33,914 bases of DNA. It comes from Streptomyces cahuitamycinicus (GTDB lineage: Bacteria > Actinomycetota > Actinomycetes > Streptomycetales > Streptomycetaceae). The position numbers were made by a program, and so were the translations under genes. This document shows positions 7,503 to 16,572 of this stretch, piece by piece; the first letter of the stretch is position 1, and every line of letters starts with the position of its first letter. Location: the NCBI RefSeq assembly GCF_002891435.1, contig NZ_POUC01000035.1, forward strand, positions 1-33,914. Reading direction: 5' to 3'. The notes under the pieces are model-generated. The model had not been told where the DNA came from. It saw only the letters and a list, made by a program, of their open reading frames with translations, and did no database searches.

Positions 7503-7741
7503 ATGGACACGAACACGGGGGAGCCGGACCTGCTCGCAGAGATGGCGCGCAGGCTGAACGGGCCCGCAGCACAGGACGGACAGGGGCGCGGCGCCGCCCT
7601 CGTCTGGTTCTCCTCCGCCGAGAAGGAGTCTTCGACAGCGACCGGGCCGCGTTCGCCCTGCACCGGGCAGTGCGCAAGCTGCGCGACCGGATGCCGCAGG
7701 CCCCGTTTCTGTGGGGAGCCTTTGTGCACGCCGGGGCCTGA
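7503..7741 (+). pseudogene. CHAT protease gene reduced to its two ends
   Basis: The frame opens at ATG 7503 behind GGGGGAGGGG with an N-terminus of about 42 natural-looking residues (MDTNTGEPDLLAEMARRLNG). It then switches frame near 7625 into GVFDSDRAAFALHRAV, and ends WGAFVHAGA with a stop at 7739-7741. The second part matches the extreme C-terminus of CHAT caspase-like proteins (compare AHALHHAIDRM and SAHIHVGA in the CHAT gene ending at 16168). The TPR region, catalytic His and catalytic Cys are all absent, so one large internal deletion, or several, removed most of a gene that would normally be about 3 kb. It is divergent from the CATRA genes, the usual arrangement for the protease partner. 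It is inactive. Confidence 0.65.
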
Positions 7742-8119
7742 CCGGGCGATGCGAGGGGGGGCGTGAGCCCTGCCCTGCGGCGATCGGCGCTCGTTTCAAG
7801 GGCTCCGCCGGAGAGCTGCGGAGAATCGTCTACGTCAGGCTTGGTGTGAGGGCTCGTTTGTTTGACTGATGAAAAGCGATTTGGGTAAAGAAGCTGTTCG
7901 GTTGAGTCGTTTTTGGTGCTTATGGAGATCATCTTTAGGGTGTTGTGAAGTCATGATCGGCCAGGAAGAGAACGAAGCGCTGAAATCACGATCGGATGCC
8001 CGGCTTCTTGGGTAGTTTGACCATTCGAATCGAACTCCCGGGGTAAGTCACGTTCTTGGGGGACAGGCGCGCCTGACGGCGGTTCCGGGGGCAAGAGTGG
8101 GGCACCAGGGGGTTGTTGA
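7742..8119 (+). promoter_or_regulatory. A+T-rich leader with candidate promoter and direct repeats upstream of the GTPase-CHAT operon
   Basis: A 378-base stretch without a gene. It is strikingly A+T-rich for this genome: only 25 of 60 bases in 7861-7920 are G or C. TTGACT (7862-7867), an 18-base spacer and TAAAGA (7886-7891) make a plausible vegetative promoter reading into the operon. A direct repeat TCAYGATCGG occurs at 7951-7960 and 7986-7995, 35 bases apart, and could bind a regulator. A second TTGACC at 8017-8022 lacks a well-placed -10 element. The leader after the proposed promoter would be over 200 bases. Confidence 0.4.
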
Positions 8120-10399
8120 GTGGTGAGTGACAACGGGGAGCGCCTTGATGCGGTGCTGCGCAGGAGGCGTGAACATCTTCCGGCCGTCGACGCCCAGTTG
8201 GACCGATGGCGGCACATCCTGAGGGTGACCGAGGAATTGGGCGACGCGGTCGCCGGTATCCGGGCGACCGAGCCGGGCAGTACGGCTGCCGGCCTCCTCG
8301 CATCGCTCGATCCCGCGGGGATGGCCAAGGCGGCAGGGGAGTGCCTGGACACCCTGAGCACCGTACGGAGCAGGGTCAACCGGGGGACGGTCAACCTCGG
8401 CGTGAGCGGCCGGGCCAGAAACGGGAAGAGCACCTTGCTCCAGTCCCTGTCGGGCCTGGACGACCGGCAGATACCCAGCGGCCGGGGACAGCCCGTCACG
8501 GCTGTCCGCAGCAAGATCTACCACTCCCTCACGGACCGTGGAGCGCGTCTGACGATGCACACGGAACGGTCGTTCCTGGAGGAGGTGATCGCTCCCTATC
8601 ATGCGGAACTGGGCCTCGGCCCGGCGCCGAGGGATCTGTCGGCCTTCGCCCGTCACCTCTATCCGCGAGTGATCGACGATGAAGCCGCGGAGGGTGCGGC
8701 CCGGCCCACGCTGGGGCCGATGCTGGCACGCCTGCGTGAGGCACAGCAGGCGCTGCCGTCGTACCGCGCCTACCTCACCGGCGAGATCCGCACCGTGGAT
8801 CTGGCGGACATCCGCGACTGGGTCGCCTATCCGGAGGCCGACGCGGAGCCCGATCGGCGGCTCTATCTTGCGGTTCGCGACGCGACCATCACGTGCGCCT
8901 TCCCGATCGAGGACGTCACCGCGCTGGGACTGGTCGATCTGCCGGGACTCGGCGAACTCACCCCCGACGCCGAGGAACACCACCTGGCCGGCCTGCGCAA
9001 CGACATCGACTTCGCCATCGTGGTCAAACGCCCCACGGACACCAACGCCATGTGGGCCAGGGAGGACGCCGACGCACTGCAACTGATCGGCCGAGCTTGC
9101 GCGGTGGCCGACGTGCGGGACTTCACGCTGGTTCTGGTCAACACCGGCGCCTGCCTTCCGGAGAACGTCACGGCTCTCCACGACGATCTCCGTGACCGTC
9201 TCAACGCCGCCTCCGGGGACCGCGGTTACTGGGTGATCCTGGCGGACGGAGCGGATGGGGACGCCGTCCGGGAACAGGTGCTGCATCCCGTCCTCGACCA
9301 CCTCGCGACGGCACTGCCGCGTATGGACGAAGTGGTCATCGAGGACGCGATCGCCGTCTGCCGTGACCGGGGGGAGCGGATCGGGTCGGACCTGGACGAG
9401 TTGTCGAAGACGCTCCGCACGCTCGCCGTTCCGACACTGACGGAGCAGATGATCGCCCGCGCTGAAACGCTCCGTGCTCAGGTCGCGGCGTCGCTGCAGG
9501 TCTGGGTGGAAGGGCTGCGCGGGCGCGCCGACAAGGACTACGAGGACGAGGAGTTCTTCGAACGGGTCGCCGAGGTGCACGCCGAGGTCCGCGAGTGGAT
9601 GCTCGGCGGCTTCGGCGAGGGCCCGGAGGCATGGCAGGAGCGGGCTCTGAGCCGCTTCCGGGTCGACCGGGCATCCCTGCCCTTCGCGTCCGCCGAACTG
9701 AACCGGATACGGGTGGAGATGGCCCGCCGGTTCTCCGCGGTCGACGATCTGCTGCTCCAGCGCCGCGACGAGTACTGGGCCGGCCTGGTGGCTGGGCTGG
9801 GCACCCGGATGGTGCGCCTGACCAACGGTCATGGACCACGCCCTCAGGACCTGATGGCCGCCATGGCAGAGGCTCTTCGGGATGCGCCCGATCCCTGTCC
9901 GTCGCTGGCCGAGACGCTGGACTTCGCGCTCGACGTCCGCCTCGACTACCGCACACGGGTGCTGCCCCGCCTGCGCCGCGCCCTGGACGTGCTGTTCCCG
10001 GAGGAGGACGACCCCCGCGACGGCAACGCGGCCACCACCCTTCTCGCGGTGCCGCGAACGGCCGAGGGAGCCGCCGAACTGTTCAACCGCGTCACCCAGT
10101 TGGCACGTCAGGCCGCGTACGACGCCCAGGCGGTCCTGGCACAGGAGCCGGGCACGACGGCTCAGGTGCTCTTCGCCTACGGCGAGCAGTTCGAGGACGC
10201 CTTCGTGCGTTCCGACTCCTCCGAAGCCGAGTTCCGGCGCCTCGCGGCCGCCTTCCAGGACCGGTTGTGGCCGGACGAGGGAACCGGGCCGCAGGCCGTG
10301 ACGGAGGGGCTGCGCAAGGTGCACCGGCTGGCCGCCGAACTGCGGACCTTGATCGCCGACGAACGTCCGCGCATCGCGGTAGAGAGGACTGGGCGGTGA
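8120..10399 (+). CDS. Dynamin-like P-loop GTPase, first gene of the conflict operon
   Basis: A 759-residue GTPase from GTG 8120 (GTG 8123 also possible; CCAGGGGG lies about eight bases upstream). An N-terminal helical segment of about 90 residues precedes the G domain. Walker A is GRARNGKST (residues 97-105), a switch I threonine sits in GQPVTAV (about 124-130), and the G3 motif is DLPGLGE (from residue 273). The base-specificity motif NKxD is not seen at its expected place; the strand there reads FTLVLVNTGA. From about residue 370 to the end the protein looks almost entirely helical, as in dynamin-superfamily stalks, with no membrane segment. The next gene overlaps its stop by four bases, implying coupled expression with a second GTPase. 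A sensor or mechanical switch role upstream of the CHAT proteases is inference. Confidence 0.8.
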   Translation: MVSDNGERLDAVLRRRREHLPAVDAQLDRWRHILRVTEELGDAVAGIRATEPGSTAAGLLASLDPAGMAKAAGECLDTLSTVRSRVNRGTVNLGVSGRARNGKSTLLQSLSGLDDRQIPSGRGQPVTAVRSKIYHSLTDRGARLTMHTERSFLEEVIAPYHAELGLGPAPRDLSAFARHLYPRVIDDEAAEGAARPTLGPMLARLREAQQALPSYRAYLTGEIRTVDLADIRDWVAYPEADAEPDRRLYLAVRDATITCAFPIEDVTALGLVDLPGLGELTPDAEEHHLAGLRNDIDFAIVVKRPTDTNAMWAREDADALQLIGRACAVADVRDFTLVLVNTGACLPENVTALHDDLRDRLNAASGDRGYWVILADGADGDAVREQVLHPVLDHLATALPRMDEVVIEDAIAVCRDRGERIGSDLDELSKTLRTLAVPTLTEQMIARAETLRAQVAASLQVWVEGLRGRADKDYEDEEFFERVAEVHAEVREWMLGGFGEGPEAWQERALSRFRVDRASLPFASAELNRIRVEMARRFSAVDDLLLQRRDEYWAGLVAGLGTRMVRLTNGHGPRPQDLMAAMAEALRDAPDPCPSLAETLDFALDVRLDYRTRVLPRLRRALDVLFPEEDDPRDGNAATTLLAVPRTAEGAAELFNRVTQLARQAAYDAQAVLAQEPGTTAQVLFAYGEQFEDAFVRSDSSEAEFRRLAAAFQDRLWPDEGTGPQAVTEGLRKVHRLAAELRTLIADERPRIAVERTGR

Positions 10400-11550
10400 C
10401 GCCGTCTTTCAAGGTGTCGATGGTGGGTCCGAGCAGGGTCGGCAAGACCACCCTGATCACCGCCATCCTCGCTGAGACCGAAACCATGCTGTCCGGCTCG
10501 GAGATCAGCCTCATCCTGGACGAGCAGACCGAGATGAAGGTGCGCAGGAACCGCAAGGACCTGCGACGGGCCGTCGAGGCACGCGAGTTCGACGCCGCCT
10601 CCCTGGGCGGGAGCCAGGACATACAGCTCTACGAGGTGGGGCTCAGGGCCGCGGGCGACAGCCTGCCGGGCATCCCGTTCAGCATCCTCGACTACCCCGG
10701 GGCATGGCTGGATCCCGTGGAGCGCAGCAGCCGGCCCAAGGCGAAGGAGAGCTGGCCGGACTGCGAAGCCCACATCACCGAGAGCCTCATGCTCCTGGTA
10801 CCGGTGGAGGCGGCCGTGCTGATGGAGGCGGTCACCCCCGCCCAGCGCCGTGCGGTGGCCGATCTGCTCGGCTTCGAGGACGTCGAGGCGATGGCCCGCA
10901 AATGGGCCCGGGCACGCAACCTCCCCGCCCACCGCGACGAACCGGCCGTGCTGGTGATCGCCCCGCTGAAGTGCGAAAAGTACTTCGACGACAACGGCGG
11001 AAAGGGCCGTGACGCGGCACGGCTGCGGCAATTGGTGCGGGAGAAGTACCGGTCGATGCTCGACATCGTGCAGGAGGAGTCCAAGCACCGCACGATCAGG
11101 GTGATCTATGCCCCCGTCGACACCTATGGCTGCGTGGACCTGATGGAAGGGCAGTGGATCGAAGAGACAGGCGCCGAGGGAGAGGCCACCTTGGATTTCC
11201 AGGGCCACTACCGCTTCCGTGAGATTCCGCCCAAGGTGAAGGTGAAGGCCGCGGGCACCGTGATTCAGGAACTGTGCCGGTGTGTGATCTCCGGCCAGGA
11301 TCGCGCGGAACGGCAGCGGGCGGTCCTCGCCCGCTCCACGTACGACACGGCCCTGGCACGCAAGGCCGAGAGGAAGGGCTTCTGGGGAGCCGTCGACTTC
11401 TACCTCTCCGGTGAGGCCCGGGCCAACAGGATGACCCGGCTCGACAGCCGACGGACTTTGACGCAGGCCGAACTGCACAGGGAACAACTGGCCGGCGCAC
11501 TGCGCAGGATCGCCGCGACCCCGTCCGATCCCCGAGTGGAAGTGTGGTGA
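10396..11550 (+). CDS. Second P-loop GTPase (TRAFAC-like, conflict-system type)
   Basis: A 384-residue protein starting at GTG 10396, which overlaps the upstream stop as GTGA. Walker A is GPSRVGKTT (residues 11-19). The G3/Walker B strand is FSILDYPGAWLD (Asp near residue 99), a DxPG motif as in TRAFAC GTPases. The strand before the usual G4 position reads VLVIAPLKCEKYF, where LKCE may stand in for the NKxD base-binding motif. An extended charged insert follows switch I (EMKVRRNRKDLRRAVEAREF). The C-terminal 110 residues are basic and helical. The arrangement recalls the double-GTPase components predicted in GTPase-centred prokaryotic conflict systems; I cannot confirm the subfamily without a profile search. 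It is coupled to the genes on both sides. Confidence 0.75.
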   Translation: MTPSFKVSMVGPSRVGKTTLITAILAETETMLSGSEISLILDEQTEMKVRRNRKDLRRAVEAREFDAASLGGSQDIQLYEVGLRAAGDSLPGIPFSILDYPGAWLDPVERSSRPKAKESWPDCEAHITESLMLLVPVEAAVLMEAVTPAQRRAVADLLGFEDVEAMARKWARARNLPAHRDEPAVLVIAPLKCEKYFDDNGGKGRDAARLRQLVREKYRSMLDIVQEESKHRTIRVIYAPVDTYGCVDLMEGQWIEETGAEGEATLDFQGHYRFREIPPKVKVKAAGTVIQELCRCVISGQDRAERQRAVLARSTYDTALARKAERKGFWGAVDFYLSGEARANRMTRLDSRRTLTQAELHREQLAGALRRIAATPSDPRVEVW

Positions 11551-12419
11551 GCCGGGGGATGCACGCCTACGTGATGACGCGGGGCACGCTGCGGAGGATG
11601 GACTACGCCTTCCTCGGTCAGTCGCCGCCCGACCGGTGGTGGGAGACCGTCGGCAGCTGGCTCTTCCTGGATGCCGAGGAGCTCGTCGTGAGCCGCCGGG
11701 ACCGGCGGACGACAGGGCTGCTGCTGAGCGGGATCCCGTCGCAGCGGCGGGATGTGATCGGAACCCGGATCCGCTACACCGTCGTCGTGGACGAGGTGCA
11801 CGACGATCCGGGACTCGCCACCTGGCTTATCCGGTGCGGTCTCGAGGACGAGGCACGGGAGCGACTGGGCCGAGCCCTCGACGAAGGCTACGACGCGGAC
11901 TATGTCGACGCCTGGCTCGCGGGTACCGGGAGCGCGGACAGCGCGTCCCACGACGGCTCCCCGCAGGAGGTCGAGCGCCGTCTGCTCGCCGCGGTGCGTG
12001 AAGGGGCCTCCGCGGCACCGGACGACACAGCCGGAGGCAACGACCGGCGCGGTTCCTGGGCGGGCGGAATCCAGGACCCAGGAGCGCGAGAGGCGTTCCG
12101 TATCCGGGCACTGCGCCTGCTCCAGGACTCCCGGCCCGGCATCGCCTTCACCACCCATGCCCTCGGAACCACCGAGGGCGCATGGCGGATGGCCCAGGCG
12201 CTGTCCCTGGAAGTGGCCGTCCTGCTGCACGACAGCGACATGGCACGAGTGGTGAGCCTCTCGCAAGGCTCTGCCGCCGCGACGGCGGTGAGCGGGGGAA
12301 AAGCACCGATCCCGGTGGGCCGCCGGGACGCCAGCAGGTACCGCAGCCCGCAGCTCCTCATCCTGGCCGTCACACTGGCACTGGCGATGGCATGGGCCAT
12401 CTGGTGGCTGACGGGCTGA
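11547..12419 (+). CDS. Tail-anchored protein of the GTPase-CHAT operon, family not recognised
   Basis: About 290 residues. I chose GTG 11547 because it overlaps the GTPase stop as GTGA; GTG 11544 and ATG 11559 are alternatives. The N-terminal 115 residues look like a compact mixed beta domain (VMTRGTLRRMDYAFLGQSPP, then SRRDRRTTGLLLSGIP, IGTRIRYTVVVDEV). A helical part and a low-complexity linker follow (about 130-170). Near the C-terminus there is a second ordered stretch (GIAFTTHALGTTEGAWRMAQ), and the last 24 residues form a single hydrophobic anchor (SPQLLILAVTLALAMAWAIW). It would place most of the protein in the cytoplasm, tethered to the membrane. Its position between the GTPases and the proteases suggests a membrane docking partner. 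No family name is offered. Confidence 0.7.
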   Translation: MSRGMHAYVMTRGTLRRMDYAFLGQSPPDRWWETVGSWLFLDAEELVVSRRDRRTTGLLLSGIPSQRRDVIGTRIRYTVVVDEVHDDPGLATWLIRCGLEDEARERLGRALDEGYDADYVDAWLAGTGSADSASHDGSPQEVERRLLAAVREGASAAPDDTAGGNDRRGSWAGGIQDPGAREAFRIRALRLLQDSRPGIAFTTHALGTTEGAWRMAQALSLEVAVLLHDSDMARVVSLSQGSAAATAVSGGKAPIPVGRRDASRYRSPQLLILAVTLALAMAWAIWWLTG

Positions 12420-13135
12420 GCTCGAGCACCGGCCGGCGGCGATCGCTCGCTCCGGTACGAGCGGAATTCACCCTTGACCACGGGGTGGGGCCGCTCCATC
12501 GGCGCCATCACTACGTCTGCGACCTGCTGGTCCTGGCACCCCTGGTGACAGGCACCGTGACCAAGTCGGGGAAGAGCGGGTCCGCCCAGGTGCAGGGCAT
12601 CTTCACACAGCGGGAACGAACGGTCTCGGCCTTCGGCGACCCCGCGGTCAAAGGCCGGCTGACTCTCACTTTCACACAGTCGGGCGGAGAGGTAGTGGCG
12701 GACCTCGACACCGTCCACTGGGGATCGGTGCCCAAGATCGTCGACTCATTCATGGAGACGTTGAGCACCTACCAGTCCAAAGACCTGCGGCGCCACCTCG
12801 CACGGATCATCGTCGACGCCGCCGGGGACCTGGCGGACACCCGGACCATCTGCGACGGCCTCGCCGAACGCCACGCCCCACGGGACCGGTTGCGACATGC
12901 CGAAGAACTGTGGAACCAGTCCCGGCTGCTCCTGCTACTCGGCGACGTGGGCGAGGCGGCGGCCTGTGCCGAGCGAGGCGCCGAGAGCGCCCGGCGTTCC
13001 GGCCTCGAGCCCGGCCCCGAAATGGCGGCGTCGGGCGCGGCACTCGCCTTCGCCCTGGAAAGGAGCGGGTGTGCGCAAGCTGCTCAGCAGGTCGTGGACG
13101 CGGGGGGCCGGGGGTCTACGACGGACAGCTACTGA
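12392..13135 (+). CDS. Unrecognised protein of the GTPase-CHAT operon
   Basis: A frame of 247 residues from ATG 12392, overlapping the upstream gene; GTG 12404 would also keep the overlap, and neither has a clear ribosome-binding site, so the start is uncertain. Two halves can be seen. Residues about 20-115 look beta-rich (AEFTLDHGVGPLHRRHHYV, then LLVLAPLVTGTVT, QVQGIFTQRERTVSAFG, GRLTLTFTQSGGEVVADLD). Residues about 120-240 look helical and TPR-like (HAEELWNQSRLLLLLGDVGE, AAACAERGAESARRSG, SGAALAFALERSG). I recognise no catalytic motif. Codon usage matches its neighbours and the spacing (56 bases to the next gene) keeps it in the operon. It could be a sensor or adaptor feeding the CHAT proteases, but this is a guess from position. 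Confidence 0.55.
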   Translation: MGHLVADGLSSSTGRRRSLAPVRAEFTLDHGVGPLHRRHHYVCDLLVLAPLVTGTVTKSGKSGSAQVQGIFTQRERTVSAFGDPAVKGRLTLTFTQSGGEVVADLDTVHWGSVPKIVDSFMETLSTYQSKDLRRHLARIIVDAAGDLADTRTICDGLAERHAPRDRLRHAEELWNQSRLLLLLGDVGEAAACAERGAESARRSGLEPGPEMAASGAALAFALERSGCAQAAQQVVDAGGRGSTTDSY

Positions 13136-13191
13136 CCGCTCATCACGGCGCAGACGCCCAAGCCTGACCGGCTCACGAAGGCGACAATGAC

Positions 13192-16168
13192 ATGTCAACG
13201 ACACAGCTGGAGCTACTCGAACAGCGAGCCCTCGCAGCACGCACGAAGGCGCAGCGGAGCGGTGCCTCCGTCCACTTCGCCGAGGCCGCGGCCCTCAGCC
13301 GCCAAGCACTGGAGCAGGCTCCCACAGGACACCCCCTGCGCGCCGCCGTACTCAACACACTGAGCGGAACGCTGCGACTCGAGTACACCATCACAGGCAA
13401 CGTACAGGCGCTGCGAGAAGCCATCGCGGCGAGCCGTGAAGCGGTCGCCGACCCGCAAGGCACGCCCTACCGCGGATGGTTCCTCTGCACGCTCGCCGTC
13501 GTGCTCCGCCTGGAATTCGAACGCACCGGAGAGGCGAGCGACCTCGCCGCTATGGAGACCGCCGGACGAGAAGCGGTGACAGCCACCGGCGAAGGCCACC
13601 CACAGCACGGCAACGCGCTGATCATCCTCGCCAACACCCTGCTGTCCCGCTACCAGGCCACCGGCGACACGGCCGCGGCAGGTGAGGCCGCCCTGCACGC
13701 CGAGCAGGCGGCCGTAGCATCCCGGCAGCAGGCCGGCGCACGCAGCCACGCACTCCACACCCTGGCCACGGCACGGCTGGCCCTGCACCGGGCCACATCG
13801 GACGACGCGACACTGCACGCCGCCGTCGAGGCCGCCGAGCAGGCCCTCGGCAGCACACCGCCCGGAGACACGAACCGGGGGCCCCACGCGAGTACGCTGG
13901 CCTTCGCCATGCTGACCAGCTACGGACGATCGGGGCACACAGCCGAACTCCGTGCCGCGGTCCGCGCGGCACGGCTCGCGGCACAAGCCATGCCACCCCG
14001 CCACATCCTGACCCCGGCGGTCCTCCACACGCTCGTGAGCACACTCCTGGAACTGCACCTGCGCGGCGGCGAGGAGAGCGACCTCACCGAGGCGATCGAC
14101 ACCGCCCGCCGAGCACTGAACCTGACAGCGGACACATCGCTGCTCCCCGCCCTCCACAACGCCCTGAGCATGGCCATGATGATGCGGTACCTGACCACCC
14201 GTGACCCAGGCGCGCTCGCCGAGGCACGAGCCGAGGCCACACGAGCCTGCGACGTCGCCGGGGACGACCATCCCCAGCGCGCCCTGTTCCTGAGCAATCT
14301 GGCCAAGGCGCTGAGGGCCGAGTACGAGAGCGACCCCACCCCAGCGCTGCTGGACCAGCTCGTCGGGACCGCCCGGCAGGTGGCCGCAGAGACCACCCCG
14401 AACGGTCTCCACCAAGCCGATCACCTCATCGAACTCGTCCTCGCCCTCCTGCACGCGCACCAGCACGACGGCGACCCACAGGTGCTCCGGGAAGCCCGGG
14501 ACCGCGCGGACACGATCACGGCGATGCCGCACGCCCTCGCCTGGCAACAGGTGACGGCCTATCGCCTGCTGGGGCGTGCGGAATACGCCCTGGGCGAGCG
14601 GGAGAGGGCGCTTCACGCCTACCGGAGCGCCGTCGAACTGCTCCCAAGGGTGGCTCCGCAGCGGCTGGAGCGCATGGACCGAGAGCAAGGGCTGGGGAGG
14701 ATCGCCGGGCTCGGCTCCGAGGCGGCGAGCGCCGCCACAGCCGCCGGAGTACCCGAAACGGCGGTGGAACTGCTGGAACAAGCCCGCGGGGTGTTGATCG
14801 AGGAACGCCTGGGTGCGCGTTCGCAGACCGCCCGGCTCGCCGAGCGGCATCCGCAGCTCGCCCAGGAATTCGAGACCACCCGCGTACTGATGGGACCTGC
14901 CGGACGAGCGGTCCCATCTCCCGTATGCCGCTCCCACCGCCCTCGCGGGAGGTCTCCCGGCGTCGCCGCAGGCCGAGGCCGCGCAGATCCAGCGGCGACG
15001 CATCGCGCTGCAACGACGCTGGGACGAACTCCTGACCCGTATCCGGGCACTCAACGGCTTCGAGGACTTCCTCGGCCGGCCCTCGATCGCGCAGCTGAGC
15101 CTGCACGCGGCGGCCGGCCCCGTGGCCGTCATCAACTCCGGACTCCACGGATGCGACGCACTGATCCTCACCGACGACCCCGATCGGGCGGTGCGGGTCG
15201 TTCCACTGCCCACCGTCACGGAATCGACCGTTGCGCAGCAGGCCGCGGCCCTCCGCGAAGAGCTGGAAGACGGTCAGGACATCTCCGACGTCCTGCGATG
15301 GGCATGGGAGCACGTCGCGCAACCCGTGCTGTCCGCTCTCGGTCACACCGAGCCACAGCCCCTCGACCGGCGCCCCCGGCTGTGGTGGTGCGTGACCGGC
15401 CCGTTCGCGTTTCTTCCGCTGCACGCGGCCGGTCTCCACAGCCGCGAGGAGACGAGCCGGGCGCCGGGCCGGACGGTGATGGACCGGGTCGTCTCCTCCT
15501 ACACGCCCACCGTCAGAGCCCTCGGCCACATGAAGCGCAGCGGTCCGACTCCGCCGGACGGCCCCCGGGGTGCGCTGATCGTGGCCATGCCGCAGACGCC
15601 CGGAGAGACACCGCTGCACGGGGTCGAAAAGGAAGTGAAGGCGATAGCCGACACCGTGCCGGACACGGAAGTCCTGACCGGTGCGCAGGCGACCCGAGAG
15701 GCAGTGCTCACCGCCCTGCCCGGCCACGCCGTCGTCCACTTCGCCTGCCACGGCGTCAGCGACGCCGGGGACCCCTCGGCCAGCAGGCTTCTCCTCGACG
15801 ACCACCGGACTGCCCCACTCGATGTGGCGGCCGTCTCCCGGCTCGACCTCGCCCACGCCGAACTCGCCTATCTCTCGGCCTGCAGCACGACCGAGACCAC
15901 CGCCCGGTTCACCGACGAGTCCGTCCACATCACCTCCGCCTTTCTGCTCGCAGGGTTCATCGGGGTCGTCGGGACCCTCTGGCCGGTCCAGGACTCGGCG
16001 GCGCGGCGCATCGCGGCGGCCTTCTACCAAGAGGCGTGCGCGGTGACGGCCACCACCCGCCCGGTCGACCGGGCCGCCCACGCGCTGCACCACGCGATCG
16101 ACCGGATGCGTGCGCAACGGCCCGGGGCATCGGCGCTGTGGAGCGCGCACATCCACGTCGGAGCCTGA
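13192..16168 (+). CDS. TPR-CHAT caspase-like protease 1, interrupted by a one-base frameshift
   Basis: CHAT proteins are caspase-like cysteine proteases fused to TPR repeats. This one starts at ATG 13192 with GAAGG 11 bases upstream. Residues 1 to about 567 are TPR units of roughly 45 residues (LEYTITGNVQALREAIAASR and relatives). At 14892-14894 a GGG appears to carry one base too many: removing one G gives LMDLPDERSHLPYA and joins the frame that continues to the stop at 16166-16168. In the rejoined protein (about 992 residues) the CHAT domain has its catalytic His in VHFACHGVSD (about residue 853) and Cys in YLSACSTTET (about 897), ending SAHIHVGA. The shift may be real, a sequencing error or programmed. 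Without correction, the first frame stays open to 16572 by chance and merges with the next small gene. Everything else looks intact. Confidence 0.75.
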
Positions 16169-16236
16169 TCCGGCGCGGTGGCCGTCAGGGGCGCCCCCGG
16201 ACGGGTGAGGCGGGAGAGCGGAGGGGACACGAGCGG

Positions 16237-16572
16237 ATGGGACAAGAGAGGGAGCCCATGGACTTCCACGATCTGCAGGTCATGCTGACGACCTTGGTGC
16301 GTCTTCCCACGGTGGACGACCAGGCCGAATACGTACGCACGCATCCGGCCCTGCGGAATCCCGCCCGCAACCCGGTGCTCAGCGGGATGTACGCCCACGC
16401 CCTACAGCAAGGGGACGACCGGCTCGGGGCGAGCGTGGAGCAGGTGATGAAGCTGCTCGACCTCGCCGACCAGTTCGGTCTCGGCCTCGCCGCGTCACTC
16501 GTCAAGGCGGGCCCAGGACAAGGCATGATCATCGGCGACACGGCCATACCTCTCGATGACGACGACTCCTGA
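16237..16572 (+). CDS. Small protein between the two CHAT proteases
   Basis: A 111-residue protein from ATG 16237, preceded by GGAGGGG at 16220-16226; an ATG at 16258 is the alternative. It is mainly helical (MDFHDLQVMLTTLVRLP, YVRTHPALRNPARNPVLSG, VEQVMKLLDLADQFGLG) and ends in an acidic tail, PLDDDDS. Its stop lies 17 bases inside the next gene, so it is translationally linked to the second CHAT protease. I recognise no family. Size and position suit an adaptor, inhibitor or substrate of the proteases. Because the frame is continuous with the disrupted CHAT gene upstream, it is easily lost in automatic annotation. Confidence 0.65.
   Translation: MGQEREPMDFHDLQVMLTTLVRLPTVDDQAEYVRTHPALRNPARNPVLSGMYAHALQQGDDRLGASVEQVMKLLDLADQFGLGLAASLVKAGPGQGMIIGDTAIPLDDDDS

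Noticed and set aside
8048..10324. A 758-codon minus-strand frame opposite the dynamin-like GTPase
   Set aside because: The plus strand has intact GTPase motifs and operon overlaps; the minus frame has no recognisable domain.
13192..16572. A single 1126-codon open frame as one protein
   Set aside because: Homology to the CHAT domain moves to another frame after about 14890. Codons between there and 16237 in the first frame read as Arg/Pro/Gly-rich noise, and the last 111 codons are a separate gene with its own ribosome-binding site.
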